Counted from the stretch's first letter, positions 19,505-28,958 are shown. The stretch is DNA of 64,000 nt from Sphingomonas quercus (GCF_018863195.1 NZ_JAHKRT010000004.1:124001-188000); one strand, 5' to 3'. The notes: generated from the letters alone by a model not told the origin. Translations and numbers: made by a program.

Positions 19505-20176
19505 ATGGCCGAGTCCGCCCTCACCCCCATGTCCGCCGAGGCGGGCCGCCAGCGTGACGAGCGTCGGCGCTGGGCGGCGCCGGGCGGCCGCCACGATCGG
19601 CTGATCTCGGCGGCGCGCATCGCGCTGCCGGCCGCGATCGGCGTGCTCGCCGCGCTGCTGGCGGTGGCGCCCCTGACGGCGGGGCGCGACGTGTCCTTCG
19701 TCCTCGCCAAGGATCGCGTCGAAGTGGCGCAGGAACGGATGCGGGTGTCCGAGGCGGTCTATCGCGGCGAGGACCGCAAGGGGCAGCCCTTCCAGCTGCG
19801 CGCCGCTTCGGCGGTGCAGGCGACCTCCACCGATCCGGTGGTGAAGCTGTCCGACCTGTCGGCGCGCATCATGCTGTCGGACGGGCCGGCCAATCTCGTT
19901 GCGCCGACCAGCCGCTATGACATGAACACCGAGATGGTCGACGTGAATGGACCGGTGCGCTTCACCCGCGCCGATGGCTCCGTCATCCAGACCCGCGACG
20001 TCACCGTGAATCTCGATTCGCGCCAGCTGAAAAGCGCCGCGCCGGTGGATGGGGTGATCCCGCTCGGCCGGTTCAGCTCGAATCGCTTCTCCGGCGACCT
20101 CGAGGCGCGCACGCTCAACCTCGACGGCAACGTGCGCTTGCATATCACCCAGCGCCGGGGCAGGGCGGCGCGATGA
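19505..20176 (+). CDS. lptC: LPS export ABC transporter periplasmic protein LptC
   Basis: 223 residues. Single N-terminal membrane helix (about 37-58, AARIALPAAIGVLAALLAVAP) and a periplasmic OstA-like beta-jellyroll. LptC links the LptB2FG transporter to LptA in the LPS bridge. The 3' end overlaps the lptA ATG by four bases (ATGA), so the two are translationally coupled. Confidence 0.88.
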   Translation: MAESALTPMSAEAGRQRDERRRWAAPGGRHDRLISAARIALPAAIGVLAALLAVAPLTAGRDVSFVLAKDRVEVAQERMRVSEAVYRGEDRKGQPFQLRAASAVQATSTDPVVKLSDLSARIMLSDGPANLVAPTSRYDMNTEMVDVNGPVRFTRADGSVIQTRDVTVNLDSRQLKSAAPVDGVIPLGRFSSNRFSGDLEARTLNLDGNVRLHITQRRGRAAR

Positions 20177-20718
20177 TCCGCCGCCTGGCCTTGCTCGGTA
20201 CCCTGATCCTCGCCGCGGCGCCCGCGCTCGGCCAGGGCATCGGCGCGCTCAAGGGCCATGACAGCGATGCGCCGGTCGATGTCTCGTCCGATCATCTGGA
20301 GGTGCAGGACAAGGCCAATCGCGCCATCCTCACCGGCAATGTCCGCGCCCAGCAGGGCGATCTGTCGCTCGCCGCGCCGCGCATGACGGCGGCCTATCTG
20401 CCCGGGCAGAATGGCGGCGATCCGCAGATCCAGCGGCTGGACGCGAGCGGCGGCGTCACCCTCGTCTCGCCGAGCGAGACGGCGCGCTCCAGCTTCGCCA
20501 TCTACGATCTCAACCGCCGCATCATCACCATGATCGGCGGCGTCACGCTGACGCGCGGCACCAACAAGGTGAGCGGCGGGCGGATGGTCTATGATCTCAA
20601 TTCCGGCCGGGCGACGATGGATGGCTCGGCGGTCGGCGGCGGCAGCGCCGCGGCGGGCGGGCGCGTCACCGGCCGCTTCACCGTGCCGAAACGCCAGGAC
20701 CAGCCGCAAAGCCGATAG
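20173..20718 (+). CDS. lptA: Lipopolysaccharide transport periplasmic protein LptA
   Basis: 181 residues. Signal peptide (RRLALLGTLILAAAPALG), then an OstA domain typical of LptA: PVDVSSDHLEVQDKANRAILTGNVRAQQGD and the TGRFTVPK end. LptA multimerises across the periplasm between LptC and LptD. Overlaps lptC by ATGA; the gap to lptB is 118 bases, so lptB-rpoN may have its own promoter. Confidence 0.9.
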   Translation: MIRRLALLGTLILAAAPALGQGIGALKGHDSDAPVDVSSDHLEVQDKANRAILTGNVRAQQGDLSLAAPRMTAAYLPGQNGGDPQIQRLDASGGVTLVSPSETARSSFAIYDLNRRIITMIGGVTLTRGTNKVSGGRMVYDLNSGRATMDGSAVGGGSAAAGGRVTGRFTVPKRQDQPQSR

Positions 20719-20836
20719 AATGGCCGGCGCGCCGGCGCATTTCGCGGGTGCGACATCTTTCGGCTGTGACGAGGTTATGCAATAAGCGCGCCAGATTCCG
20801 CCGCTGTAGGCGGCAGTTGCGTTGCAGCGAGGGTTT

Positions 20837-21613
20837 ATGAACGACGTCGGCACAGTGGATCTTCGCGACCCGGCTCGTCCGGGGATCGCGAATTCCGGCT
20901 TGTCGATCGTCTCGATCGCCAAATCCTATGATCGCCGGCAAGTGTTGTCCGACGTCTCGCTCGATGTCGCGCGCGGCGAGGTGGTCGGCCTGCTCGGGCC
21001 GAACGGCGCCGGCAAGACGACCTGCTTCTATTCGGTGATGGGCCTGGTCAGGCCCGATGCGGGCCGCATCCTGCTCGACGGCGAGGACATTACCGGCCTG
21101 CCCATGTATCGGCGCGCGATCCTCGGCCTCGGCTATCTGCCGCAGGAGACCTCGATTTTCCGCGGCATGACGGTGGAGCAAAACATCCTCGCCGTCGCCG
21201 AGATGGCCGAGCCGGATCGCAACGCGCGGCAGGAGCGGGTCGACGGCCTGCTCGCCGAATTCCATCTCGAGCGGCTGCGCGACGCCAAGGCGACGGCGCT
21301 TTCCGGCGGCGAGCGGCGGCGCTGCGAGATCGCCCGCGCGCTCGCTGCCAATCCCTCGATCATGCTGCTCGACGAGCCGTTCGCCGGCATCGACCCGATC
21401 TCCATCGCCGACATCCGCGATCTGGTGAAGGACCTGAAGCGCCGCGACATCGGCGTGCTGATCACCGACCATAATGTCCGCGAGACGCTCGACATCGTCG
21501 ATCGCGCCTGCATCATCTATGACGGCAAGGTGCTGTTCCAGGGCAGCCCGCGCGATCTGGTGGCCAATCCCGACGTCCGCCGGCTCTATCTCGGCGAAGG
21601 ATTCGAGCTCTGA
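20837..21613 (+). CDS. lptB: LPS export ABC transporter ATP-binding protein
   Basis: 258 residues. Walker A GPNGAGKTT, signature LSGGERRRCEIARALA, Walker B IMLLDEPFAGID and the H-loop ITDHNV match LptB closely. It energises LPS extraction with LptFG, which are not in the window. ATG 20837 follows GCGAGGG; a TTG at 20822 is not needed. rpoN starts one base after the stop. Confidence 0.95.
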   Translation: MNDVGTVDLRDPARPGIANSGLSIVSIAKSYDRRQVLSDVSLDVARGEVVGLLGPNGAGKTTCFYSVMGLVRPDAGRILLDGEDITGLPMYRRAILGLGYLPQETSIFRGMTVEQNILAVAEMAEPDRNARQERVDGLLAEFHLERLRDAKATALSGGERRRCEIARALAANPSIMLLDEPFAGIDPISIADIRDLVKDLKRRDIGVLITDHNVRETLDIVDRACIIYDGKVLFQGSPRDLVANPDVRRLYLGEGFEL

Positions 21614-21614
21614 A

Positions 21615-23156
21615 ATGAGCCTCGGCCCCCGCCTCGACCTGCGCCAGTCGCAGGCGCTGGTGATGACGCCTCAGCTCCAGCAGGCGATCAAGCTGCTGGC
21701 GCTGTCCAACCTCGAGGTGGAAGGCTTCATCGCCGAGGAGATCGAGCGCAACCCGCTGCTCGAGGCCGGCAATGACGACCGCCCCGATCCGGCCGATCGC
21801 GACGGCGGCGGGCCGGGCGAGCGCGACAGCGGCGGCGAGGACGGCAGCGAGGCGCCGGACTGGGAGCCGGAGCCGGCCGGGGCCGACCAGCTCGTCAGCG
21901 GCGGCGACGGCATCGGCGATGGCCCGCTCGACGTCGATTACAGCGCGGAGACCTTCCACCACGACAGCGCCATCGATCAGCCGGACGGCGGCCGTGGCAT
22001 GGATGGCGGCCTGTCCTCCACGGGCGCGGCGGCAAGCGGCGAGGCGCCCGATCTGGACGCGATGGCCGCGGCCGCCATGTCCCTCCAGGAGCATCTGATG
22101 GCGCAGGCCGGCGCCACCTTCTCCGGCCTCGACCTGCTCATCGCGGAACATCTTATCGATCAGATCGACGAGGCCGGCTACCTCACCGCCAGCCTGCCCG
22201 AACTCGCGGCGCGGCTGAACGTACCGCCGGCTCGGGTGGAAGCGGTGCTGACCGGCATCCAGCGCTTCGATCCGACCGGAGTCGGCGCGCGCGGCCTCGC
22301 CGAGTGCCTCGCCATCCAGGCGCGCGAGGTGGATCGCTACGATCCGTGCATGGCGCGGTTGATCGCCAACCTCGATCTGCTCGCGCGCGGCGCGCTGCCG
22401 CAGCTGCGCCGGTTGTGCGGCGTCGACGAGGAGGACCTCGCCGACATGATCCGGGAGCTGCGCAATTACGATCCCAAGCCCGGCCTGCGCATCGGCGCCT
22501 CGTCGCCCGCCGCGGTGGTGCCGGATCTGTTCGTCGCCCGCACGCGCAGCGGGTGGGCGATCGAGCTCAACGCGGCGACGCTGCCGCGTGTGCTCGTCAA
22601 CCGCAGCTATTATGCCGAGCTGGCCTCCGGCTCGCAGGATCGCGGCTCCAAGGCGTGGCTCGCCGATTGCCTGGCTTCGGCGAACTGGCTGATCAAGGCG
22701 TTGGATCAGCGCGCCCGCACGATCATGAAGGTCGCCACCGAGCTGGTGAAGCAGCAGGAGGCATTCTTCGCCCATGGCGTCGAGCATCTCCGCCCGTTGA
22801 CCCTGAAGGCCGTTGCCGACGCCATCAGCATGCACGAATCGACGGTGAGCCGGGTCACGTCGAACAAATATCTGTCGTGCGAGCGTGGCCTGTTCGAGCT
22901 CAAATATTTCTTCACCAGCGGCGTTGCCTCCGGCGACGGCGATGCCGTGTCCGCCGAGGCGGTGAAGAGCCACATCGCCAGGCTGATCGCCGAGGAGCCG
23001 CCCAACGCGATCCTCTCCGACGATGCGCTGGTCGACCTGCTCAAGGCGCGCGGGTTCGACATCGCCCGCCGCACTGTCGCCAAATATCGCGAGGCGATCG
23101 GGCTCGGCTCTTCGGTCCAGCGCCGCCGCCAGAAGACGCTGTCCGGGCAGGGCTGA
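21615..23156 (+). CDS. rpoN: RNA polymerase sigma-54 factor
   Basis: 513 residues. Region I is Gln-rich (RQSQALVMTPQLQQAIKLL), region II (about 60-140) acidic and Gly-rich, followed by the core-binding and DNA-binding parts. The RpoN box ARRTVAKYRE is intact near the C-terminus (about 484-493). The lptB-rpoN order is conserved in proteobacteria. The usual hpf and ptsN genes do not follow here; a glycosyltransferase does. Confidence 0.96.
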   Translation: MSLGPRLDLRQSQALVMTPQLQQAIKLLALSNLEVEGFIAEEIERNPLLEAGNDDRPDPADRDGGGPGERDSGGEDGSEAPDWEPEPAGADQLVSGGDGIGDGPLDVDYSAETFHHDSAIDQPDGGRGMDGGLSSTGAAASGEAPDLDAMAAAAMSLQEHLMAQAGATFSGLDLLIAEHLIDQIDEAGYLTASLPELAARLNVPPARVEAVLTGIQRFDPTGVGARGLAECLAIQAREVDRYDPCMARLIANLDLLARGALPQLRRLCGVDEEDLADMIRELRNYDPKPGLRIGASSPAAVVPDLFVARTRSGWAIELNAATLPRVLVNRSYYAELASGSQDRGSKAWLADCLASANWLIKALDQRARTIMKVATELVKQQEAFFAHGVEHLRPLTLKAVADAISMHESTVSRVTSNKYLSCERGLFELKYFFTSGVASGDGDAVSAEAVKSHIARLIAEEPPNAILSDDALVDLLKARGFDIARRTVAKYREAIGLGSSVQRRRQKTLSGQG

Positions 23157-23240
23157 CAGGCCCGGACGCGGCCTGTCCCAATTCCGGGCAGGGGGGAAAT
23201 TGGTTTCGCATCCGGAACGTCTTTCTGCCAGTGCAAGCCC

Positions 23241-24617
23241 ATGGAAACGGGCGATATCTCCTGGCTGACCAGCCTTGCCGCGCGCGAACTGCTGTTGTTC
23301 GCGGCGGCCGGCTTCCTGATCGGCGGGCTGGATGAGCTGGCCGTCGACCTGATCTGGATCTGCCGGACCACCCGCCGCCGCTGGTTCATGCGACACAGGC
23401 GCGCCTGCGCGGCAACCATCGCCCCGCCGCGCCAGCCAGGGCGAATCGCCGTGTTCATCCCCGCCTGGGACGAGGCGACGGTGATCGGCGCCATGCTGCG
23501 CACCACGCTGAGCCGGTTCGGTGACGGCGACTTCCGGCTCTATGTCGGCTGCTATCCGAACGATCCGGCGACGACCGGCGTGGTCGCCGCGCTGGCGGCG
23601 CAGTCCACGCTATTGAGGCTGGTCGTGTGCGGCCGGCCCGGCCCGACCACCAAGGCCGATTGCCTCAATCACCTCTGGCGGGCGCTTCTCGCCGACGAGG
23701 CGAAGGACGGCGTGCGCGCCAAGGCGATCGTGCTGCACGATGCAGAAGACGTCGTCCATTCCGCCGAGCTGCGCATCTTCGATCGCCTGATCGAGCGGCG
23801 CGACCTCATCCAGCTGCCCGTGCTGCCGATGCTCGACCCGCGCTCGCGCTGGATCGCGGGCCATTATGCAGACGCCTTTGCCGAAGCGCACAGCAAGACG
23901 ATGGTGGTGCGCGAGGCGGTCGGCGCGGCGCTGCCCTCCGCGGGCGTCGGCTGCGCCTTCTCCCGCCGGGCGATGGACTGGGTGGCCGCCGCCAATCACG
24001 GCCGGCCGTTCGACGAGCGCAGCCTCACCGAGGATTATGAGCTGGGCTTGCGCATCCACGAGGCCGGTGGCCGGGCAGCGTTCGTGCGCCTGCCCGGCAT
24101 CGGCAGACGCGGCACGGTGGCGGTGCGCGAGCATTTCCCCGGCACGCTCGACGCCGCCGTGCGTCAAAAGGCGCGGTGGATGGCCGGGATTGCGCTGAAT
24201 GGCTGGGACCGGCTCGGCTGGCGGGGCGGACTGGCCGAGCGCTGGATGCGGCTGCGCGACCGGCGCGCGCCACTCGCGGCGGTGGTGCTGGCGGCGGGCT
24301 ATGCCGCGCTGCTGCTATGGGGCCTGTGTCTGGCGCTGGGCATCCGGCCTTTGCCGATCGGCCCGGGGTGGCGGCTGGTGCTTGCGGTCAATGTCGCGAT
24401 GCTCGGCTGGCGGATGGCGGCGCGCTTCGCCTTCGTCCGGCTGGCCTATGGCTGGGCCGAGGCCGCGCGGGCGATGCCGCGCATGATCGTCGGCAACATC
24501 ATCGACATGATCGCGGCGCGGCGCGCGGTGCGCGACTATCTGCGCGCGCGCCGCGACGGCATGGTCCGCTGGGAAAAGACCGATCATCACTTCCCGCAAT
24601 TGGTGCCGGACGAATGA
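23241..24617 (+). CDS. NfrB-like membrane glycosyltransferase
   Basis: 458 residues, GT2-family membrane enzyme. After an N-terminal helix (about 14-40) comes the catalytic domain with VFIPAWDEATVIGAML, the KADCLNHLWRAL block, a DAEDVVHS acidic motif and RSLTEDYELGLRI, then membrane helices and RQKARWMAGIALNGWDRLGW. These resemble E. coli NfrB, the synthase of the polysaccharide used by phage N4, but the c-di-GMP-binding C-terminal part of NfrB is missing. It overlaps the next gene by ATGA; that gene looks like the NfrA barrel domain, which supports the assignment. Confidence 0.78.
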   Translation: METGDISWLTSLAARELLLFAAAGFLIGGLDELAVDLIWICRTTRRRWFMRHRRACAATIAPPRQPGRIAVFIPAWDEATVIGAMLRTTLSRFGDGDFRLYVGCYPNDPATTGVVAALAAQSTLLRLVVCGRPGPTTKADCLNHLWRALLADEAKDGVRAKAIVLHDAEDVVHSAELRIFDRLIERRDLIQLPVLPMLDPRSRWIAGHYADAFAEAHSKTMVVREAVGAALPSAGVGCAFSRRAMDWVAAANHGRPFDERSLTEDYELGLRIHEAGGRAAFVRLPGIGRRGTVAVREHFPGTLDAAVRQKARWMAGIALNGWDRLGWRGGLAERWMRLRDRRAPLAAVVLAAGYAALLLWGLCLALGIRPLPIGPGWRLVLAVNVAMLGWRMAARFAFVRLAYGWAEAARAMPRMIVGNIIDMIAARRAVRDYLRARRDGMVRWEKTDHHFPQLVPDE

Positions 24618-25594
24618 GGGTCACGCCGCTACGCTTCCTCACCGCGGTGATCATCCTGTGGATGGGCGGCCGGGTGTTCGCGCTGTTCCCCACGGCCCCG
24701 CGCCTCCAGGCGCCGCCCCATGTCCCGCACGCGCCGCTCCGCCTCGCCGCCGCCACCGCGCCCACCTCGCCCGTTGCTTCGCCGCGACCCTTGCCGCCGC
24801 GCGCGCGACAGGCGGCAAGCGCGCCCGCGACTCTGGCCGCGGCCCCGCTGGCGATCCGGGAGGCGACGAGGGCCGCGACCACCGAAGCGCCACCCCCACC
24901 GCCGCTGCCGCCGTCACCACCAGCGCCACCGCAGACGAGCGTCGAAGCGCCGGTGGCGCCGGCCCCGATCCCGCCGACGCCGGCCGGATGGGCTCACGCC
25001 CGCATCAGCGGCGAGGCCTATCTCTTCCTTCGCGACGGCGCGGGCGCGGGGCTGGCGCCCGGCACGCAGCTCGGCGGCGGACAGGCGTTCGCGCGACTCA
25101 GCTACGCGATCGGCAGCGTCGCGGCGACGGCGCGGGCCTCGCGCGCCTTGCATGGCAAGGGGGCGGAGGCCGCGCTGGGCCTGCGCTGGGCGCCGCTCGC
25201 CGGTCGGGGATTAAGCCTGTCGGCCGAGCGGCGCGTCGCGCTCGACGCCGCCGGTCGCGACGCCTGGTCGATCTTCGCGGCCGGCGGCATAGATGAGGCG
25301 CGAATCGGCCCGCTCAGGCTCGACGCCTATGCCCAGATCGGCGTGGTCGGCATACGGCATCGGGACGGCTTCGCCGACGGGGCGGTGCGCCTCGGCATGG
25401 CGACGGGGGCGGCGCGGATCGGCGCCGGCCTGTGGGGCGCGGCCCAGCCCGGCGCCGCCCGCCTCGACATCGGCCCGCAGGCGACGCTGCGCCTGTCCGA
25501 CGGGGTCACCGCCGCGCTCGACGGCCGCCTCCGCATCGCGGGCGGTGCCACGCCGGGCAACAGCCTCGCCCTTACCCTCGCCACGGCGTTCTAG
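24614..25594 (+). CDS. NfrA C-terminal-domain-like outer membrane protein
   Basis: 326 residues. Signal-anchor-like N-terminus (RFLTAVIILWMGGRVFALF), a long Ala/Pro-rich linker (about 30-130) and a beta-rich C-terminal domain of about 190 residues with repeats such as GAGLAPGTQLGGGQAFARLSY and LDAYAQIGVVGIRHRDGFAD, which look like the bacteriophage N4 receptor NfrA C-terminal domain. The large TPR part of E. coli NfrA is absent. Ends in F, as outer-membrane barrels often do. Translationally coupled to the NfrB-like gene. Confidence 0.65.
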   Translation: MRVTPLRFLTAVIILWMGGRVFALFPTAPRLQAPPHVPHAPLRLAAATAPTSPVASPRPLPPRARQAASAPATLAAAPLAIREATRAATTEAPPPPPLPPSPPAPPQTSVEAPVAPAPIPPTPAGWAHARISGEAYLFLRDGAGAGLAPGTQLGGGQAFARLSYAIGSVAATARASRALHGKGAEAALGLRWAPLAGRGLSLSAERRVALDAAGRDAWSIFAAGGIDEARIGPLRLDAYAQIGVVGIRHRDGFADGAVRLGMATGAARIGAGLWGAAQPGAARLDIGPQATLRLSDGVTAALDGRLRIAGGATPGNSLALTLATAF

Positions 25595-25667
25595 CTCCAC
25601 TGGCGCGGCGATCCGCGCCCTCGCCGCTCTTGGGTTCGGACCCTGAATCGTCTAGCCCTTGGGGCGC

Positions 25668-26582
25668 ATGGACATCTATCTCCCCATTGCCGGCCTTTCG
25701 GTCAACATGCTGGTGATTGTCGGCATGGGCGTGGTGGTCGGGCTGTTGTCCGGGCTGTTCGGCGTCGGCGGCGGCTTTCTGACGACGCCGCTGCTGATCT
25801 TCTACGGCATCCCGCCGGCGGTGGCGGTGGCGTCGGCGAGCACGCAGGTCACCGGCGCCAGCGTGTCCGGCGTCTTCGCCCATATGCGGCGCGGCGGCGT
25901 CGATTTCCGGATGGGCGCGGTGCTGGTGGTCGGCGGCATCCTGGGTGCGGGGCTGGGCGCGGTGCTGTTTCGCCTGCTGCAGGCCTCCGGCCAGATCGAT
26001 ACGGTGATCGGGCTGATCTACGTGCTGCTGCTCGGCACGATCGGCGGCATGATGGCCAATGAATCGATCCGCGCGATCCTGGCCATCCGCCGCGGACAGG
26101 CGCCCCGGCACGGCATGCGGCGGCACAATCCGCTGATCGCAGCCCTGCCGATGCGCTGGCGTTTCTATCGCTCCGGCCTCTACATCTCACCACTCGCGCC
26201 GCTGCTGCTCGGCATCGCCACCGGCGTGCTGACGGTGCTGCTCGGCGTCGGTGGCGGCTTCGTAATCGTCCCGGCGATGATCTATCTGCTCGGCATGGCG
26301 ACGAGCGTGGTGGTCGGCACCTCGCTGTTCCAGATCCTGTTCGTCACCGCCGCGACGACGATGATCCACGCCACCACCACCCGCGCCGTCGACATCGTGC
26401 TCGGCATGCTGCTGCTGCTCGGATCGGTGACGGGAGCCCAGATCGGCGCCCATTTCGCGCAGCGGATCAAGCCGGAATGGCTGCGGCTGATGCTGGCCCT
26501 GATCGTGCTGGCGGTGGCGTTGCGCATGGCGCTCGGCCTCGGCTGGCGGCCGGAGGAGATCTACACGGTGCAGCCGGCGTGA
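25668..26582 (+). CDS. TauE/SafE family (sulfite/organosulfur) exporter
   Basis: 304 residues, about eight membrane helices. Two repeated glycine-rich motifs are present: GLLSGLFGVGGGFLTTPLLIF and GVLTVLLGVGGGFVIVPAMI. Substrates in the family include sulfite and sulfoacetate; the present substrate is unknown. ATG 25668 is used. The stop overlaps the next gene's GTG by four bases (GTGA), and that gene is the family's regular partner. Confidence 0.86.
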   Translation: MDIYLPIAGLSVNMLVIVGMGVVVGLLSGLFGVGGGFLTTPLLIFYGIPPAVAVASASTQVTGASVSGVFAHMRRGGVDFRMGAVLVVGGILGAGLGAVLFRLLQASGQIDTVIGLIYVLLLGTIGGMMANESIRAILAIRRGQAPRHGMRRHNPLIAALPMRWRFYRSGLYISPLAPLLLGIATGVLTVLLGVGGGFVIVPAMIYLLGMATSVVVGTSLFQILFVTAATTMIHATTTRAVDIVLGMLLLLGSVTGAQIGAHFAQRIKPEWLRLMLALIVLAVALRMALGLGWRPEEIYTVQPA

Positions 26583-27340
26583 GGGCGCGGGCGATCGCGC
26601 TGATCGCGCCGCTGCTGATCGGCGCCGCGCCCTCGCCGGAGCTGGTGCCGGACGTGTCGGAGCGGGCGATCGAGATCCGCTACAGCTTCACGGGCGCGGA
26701 GCTGCTGCTGTTCGGCGCGATCGTCTACCCGGGCGGGCGCCGGCCGCGCGAGCAGGTCGACATCGCGGTGGTGCTGAAGGGGCCGACCGAATCGATCGTG
26801 CTGCGCGAGAAGCGCAAGGTCGCAGGCATCTGGGTGAACGCCGATTCCACGCGCTTCCGCTCGGCGCCCGGCTATTATGCGGTGGCCTCGTCGCGGCCGA
26901 TCCGCGAGATGATCGACGATCGCACCGCCGCGATCTACGAGCTTGGCCTCGACAATATCCAGATGTCCCCGGCGAGTGGCGCCGAGATCGGCGATCAGCG
27001 CCGCTTCCAGGCGGGTCTTGTCGACCTGCGGCGCCGCACCGGCCTCTATCTGGAGGATCCGCGCGGCGTCGAGATCAGCGAGGGCGTGCTCTATCGCGCG
27101 CGCATCCGCATCCCGGCGCGGGTGCCGGTCGGCAAATATACCGCCGAGACCTTCCTGATCGAGGACGGGCAGGTGGTTGCCGCGGCGGTGCGGCCGGTGG
27201 ACATCGACAAATCCGGTTTCGAGCGGTTCGTGACGATCGCGGCGCAGCGCTGGTCCGTGGTTTACGGGCTGAGCGCGGTGGCGATGTCGCTGGTGCTCGG
27301 CTGGGCGGGCGCGGCCTTGTTCCGGCGTCGGGGAACCTAG
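26579..27340 (+). CDS. TIGR02186 family membrane-anchored protein
   Basis: 253 residues starting at GTG 26579, which overlaps the TauE stop. Signal peptide (ARAIALIAPLLIGAAP), a periplasmic beta-rich domain with IEIRYSFTGAELLLFGAI and the RKVAGIWVNADST region, and one C-terminal membrane helix (VVYGLSAVAMSLVLGWAGAAL). TIGR02186 proteins occur next to TauE-type transporters in alphaproteobacteria; function unknown. The stop codon shares CTAG with the convergent M23 gene's stop. Confidence 0.8.
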   Translation: MRARAIALIAPLLIGAAPSPELVPDVSERAIEIRYSFTGAELLLFGAIVYPGGRRPREQVDIAVVLKGPTESIVLREKRKVAGIWVNADSTRFRSAPGYYAVASSRPIREMIDDRTAAIYELGLDNIQMSPASGAEIGDQRRFQAGLVDLRRRTGLYLEDPRGVEISEGVLYRARIRIPARVPVGKYTAETFLIEDGQVVAAAVRPVDIDKSGFERFVTIAAQRWSVVYGLSAVAMSLVLGWAGAALFRRRGT

Positions 27341-28878
27341 TCGCCGGCGGCTTCCGCCGCGCTCGCCTTGGCCGCGGACTTCGTCTCGCCGCCACCGATG
27401 CGGGTGGCGAGCAGGCCGGACAGGCGCGCCTTGAAGCGGGCGAGCTCGCCGCCGGCCAGCCGCAGCGTCGTCTGGAACTTCATCGTCGCCGGGTTGATCG
27501 CCACGCCGCCCTTGTAGACCTCGTAATGGAGGTGCGGGCCGGTGGAGAGGCCGGTGGAGCCGACATAGCCGATCACCTGCCCCATGCGGACATGCTGGCC
27601 GGGCCTGGCGACGATGCGGCTCATATGGGCATAGGCGGTGGCCATGCCGTCGGCATGTCCGATCATCACATAATTGCCGTGGCCGCCATGCCAGCCGGCG
27701 AACTTCACCAGCCCGTCGGTGGCGGCATAGATCGGCGCGCCCATCGGCGCCCCGATGTCCATGCCCTTGTGCATGCGGCTGAACTTGAGCAGCGGGTGGC
27801 GGCGCATGCCGAAGCTGGAGGTGGTGTGGCCGCCGGTGACCGGCATCTTCATCGCACCCTTGGTCTCGCCGGTGCCCGTCGCGTCGAACCAGCTTTCGCG
27901 GCCGTCGGCATCATTCCATTTCATCATGCGCAGCGTCGTCTTGCCGCGGTCGAGCCCGGCCATGAGGATGCCGCCGGTCTCGACCTCGCCGGTAGCGGCG
28001 CGGCGCTGGGCGACGATCAGGTCGAAACGCGAATCGGCGCCGATTGCGTTCATGCTGACGCGGCTGGCGAGCGCCTTGATATAAGCCTCCACCGCGCCGG
28101 CCGGCGCACCGGCGGCGCGCGCGGCGCGATAGAGCGAGCTGCCCACCCGGCCCTGCACGCGCAGCGGCGTGTTATCCACCGCGATCGGCATCTTGCGCAG
28201 TGCGAGCGCGCCATTCTCCCGCTCGATGCCGAGGCGCATGTCGAAGGCGGCGCGGAAGGCGAGGTGATCGAGCGGCCGCGCGACATTCTTGTTCGGGCGC
28301 CGGCCAAGGGTCAGCTCGACGCGGGTGCCCGGCTTGACCTGGCCGAGCGCGACGGCGCCGGAGACCATTTTGACCACGGCATTGGCCTCGTCGGCGGAGA
28401 CGCCGACCCGCTCCAGCGTGCGGGCGAAGCCATCGCCGCGGCCGAGCGTGGCGGTGAGGTCGATCGACGGCCGCTCGGGCGTGTCGGCCAGCGGCTCGAC
28501 GGCGCGCGTCGCGCCGGCGCGCCGGCCGGTGTCCGCGCCATAGGCGAGCGGGGCGATGCCGTCAGCGCGCATCTCCTGATATTGCGCCTCGCCCAGCGTC
28601 GCGCCGCCGGGCATCTCCAGCGCCGGCAGGCCGGGCGCGAAGGACAGGGCGGCGCCACACAGGCCCAGGCAGGTGGCGAAGCCCCGCCACCACGTCCGGC
28701 TGCCGATATCGGCGCCGAGATCGACGAGCAGGTCGAAATCGTCGAGCCTGGCGCGGAGCGGCCGCGCCGGCGCCGGCGCCGTGCCGTTATGGAATTGGGG
28801 CAGCATCTCGCGCAGGCTGAGCGCCGCCGTGGCGGCCGGCCCCTGCTGGGCAATGCTGATGTCCTGCTTCCGGAACAA
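27337..28878 (-). CDS. M23 family peptidase (LytM domain) with N-terminal membrane anchor
   Basis: About 513 residues. A short cytosolic part, one membrane helix (FATCLGLCGAALSFAPGLPAL), a periplasmic region (about 150-350) with OapA/LysM-like beta sequence, then LytM: HKGMD and HLHYEV carry the zinc ligands His, Asp and His, and TSSFGMRRHP precedes them. It should cleave peptidoglycan cross-links. The TTG at 28878 is chosen for its AGGGG site 7 bases upstream; the frame stays open to a TTG at 28968. A CtrA-like site lies upstream at 28959. Confidence 0.86.
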   Translation of the reverse strand: MFRKQDISIAQQGPAATAALSLREMLPQFHNGTAPAPARPLRARLDDFDLLVDLGADIGSRTWWRGFATCLGLCGAALSFAPGLPALEMPGGATLGEAQYQEMRADGIAPLAYGADTGRRAGATRAVEPLADTPERPSIDLTATLGRGDGFARTLERVGVSADEANAVVKMVSGAVALGQVKPGTRVELTLGRRPNKNVARPLDHLAFRAAFDMRLGIERENGALALRKMPIAVDNTPLRVQGRVGSSLYRAARAAGAPAGAVEAYIKALASRVSMNAIGADSRFDLIVAQRRAATGEVETGGILMAGLDRGKTTLRMMKWNDADGRESWFDATGTGETKGAMKMPVTGGHTTSSFGMRRHPLLKFSRMHKGMDIGAPMGAPIYAATDGLVKFAGWHGGHGNYVMIGHADGMATAYAHMSRIVARPGQHVRMGQVIGYVGSTGLSTGPHLHYEVYKGGVAINPATMKFQTTLRLAGGELARFKARLSGLLATRIGGGETKSAAKASAAEAAGD

Positions 28879-28958
28879 GGCCGGCCCCTTTTTCGCAAAC
28901 GCTCCCGCCGGGCTCTGGTCATCGGCCCGCGAGGCTCGAGGACTGTGGACAATGGATG

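Noticed and set aside
17828-20143. Minus-strand frame of 771 codons
   Set aside because: Runs antisense through terC, the RNase D-like gene and lptC. No domain; the three plus-strand genes are well supported.
21513-23396. Minus-strand frame of 627 codons over rpoN
   Set aside because: Antisense shadow of rpoN, which has an intact RpoN box.
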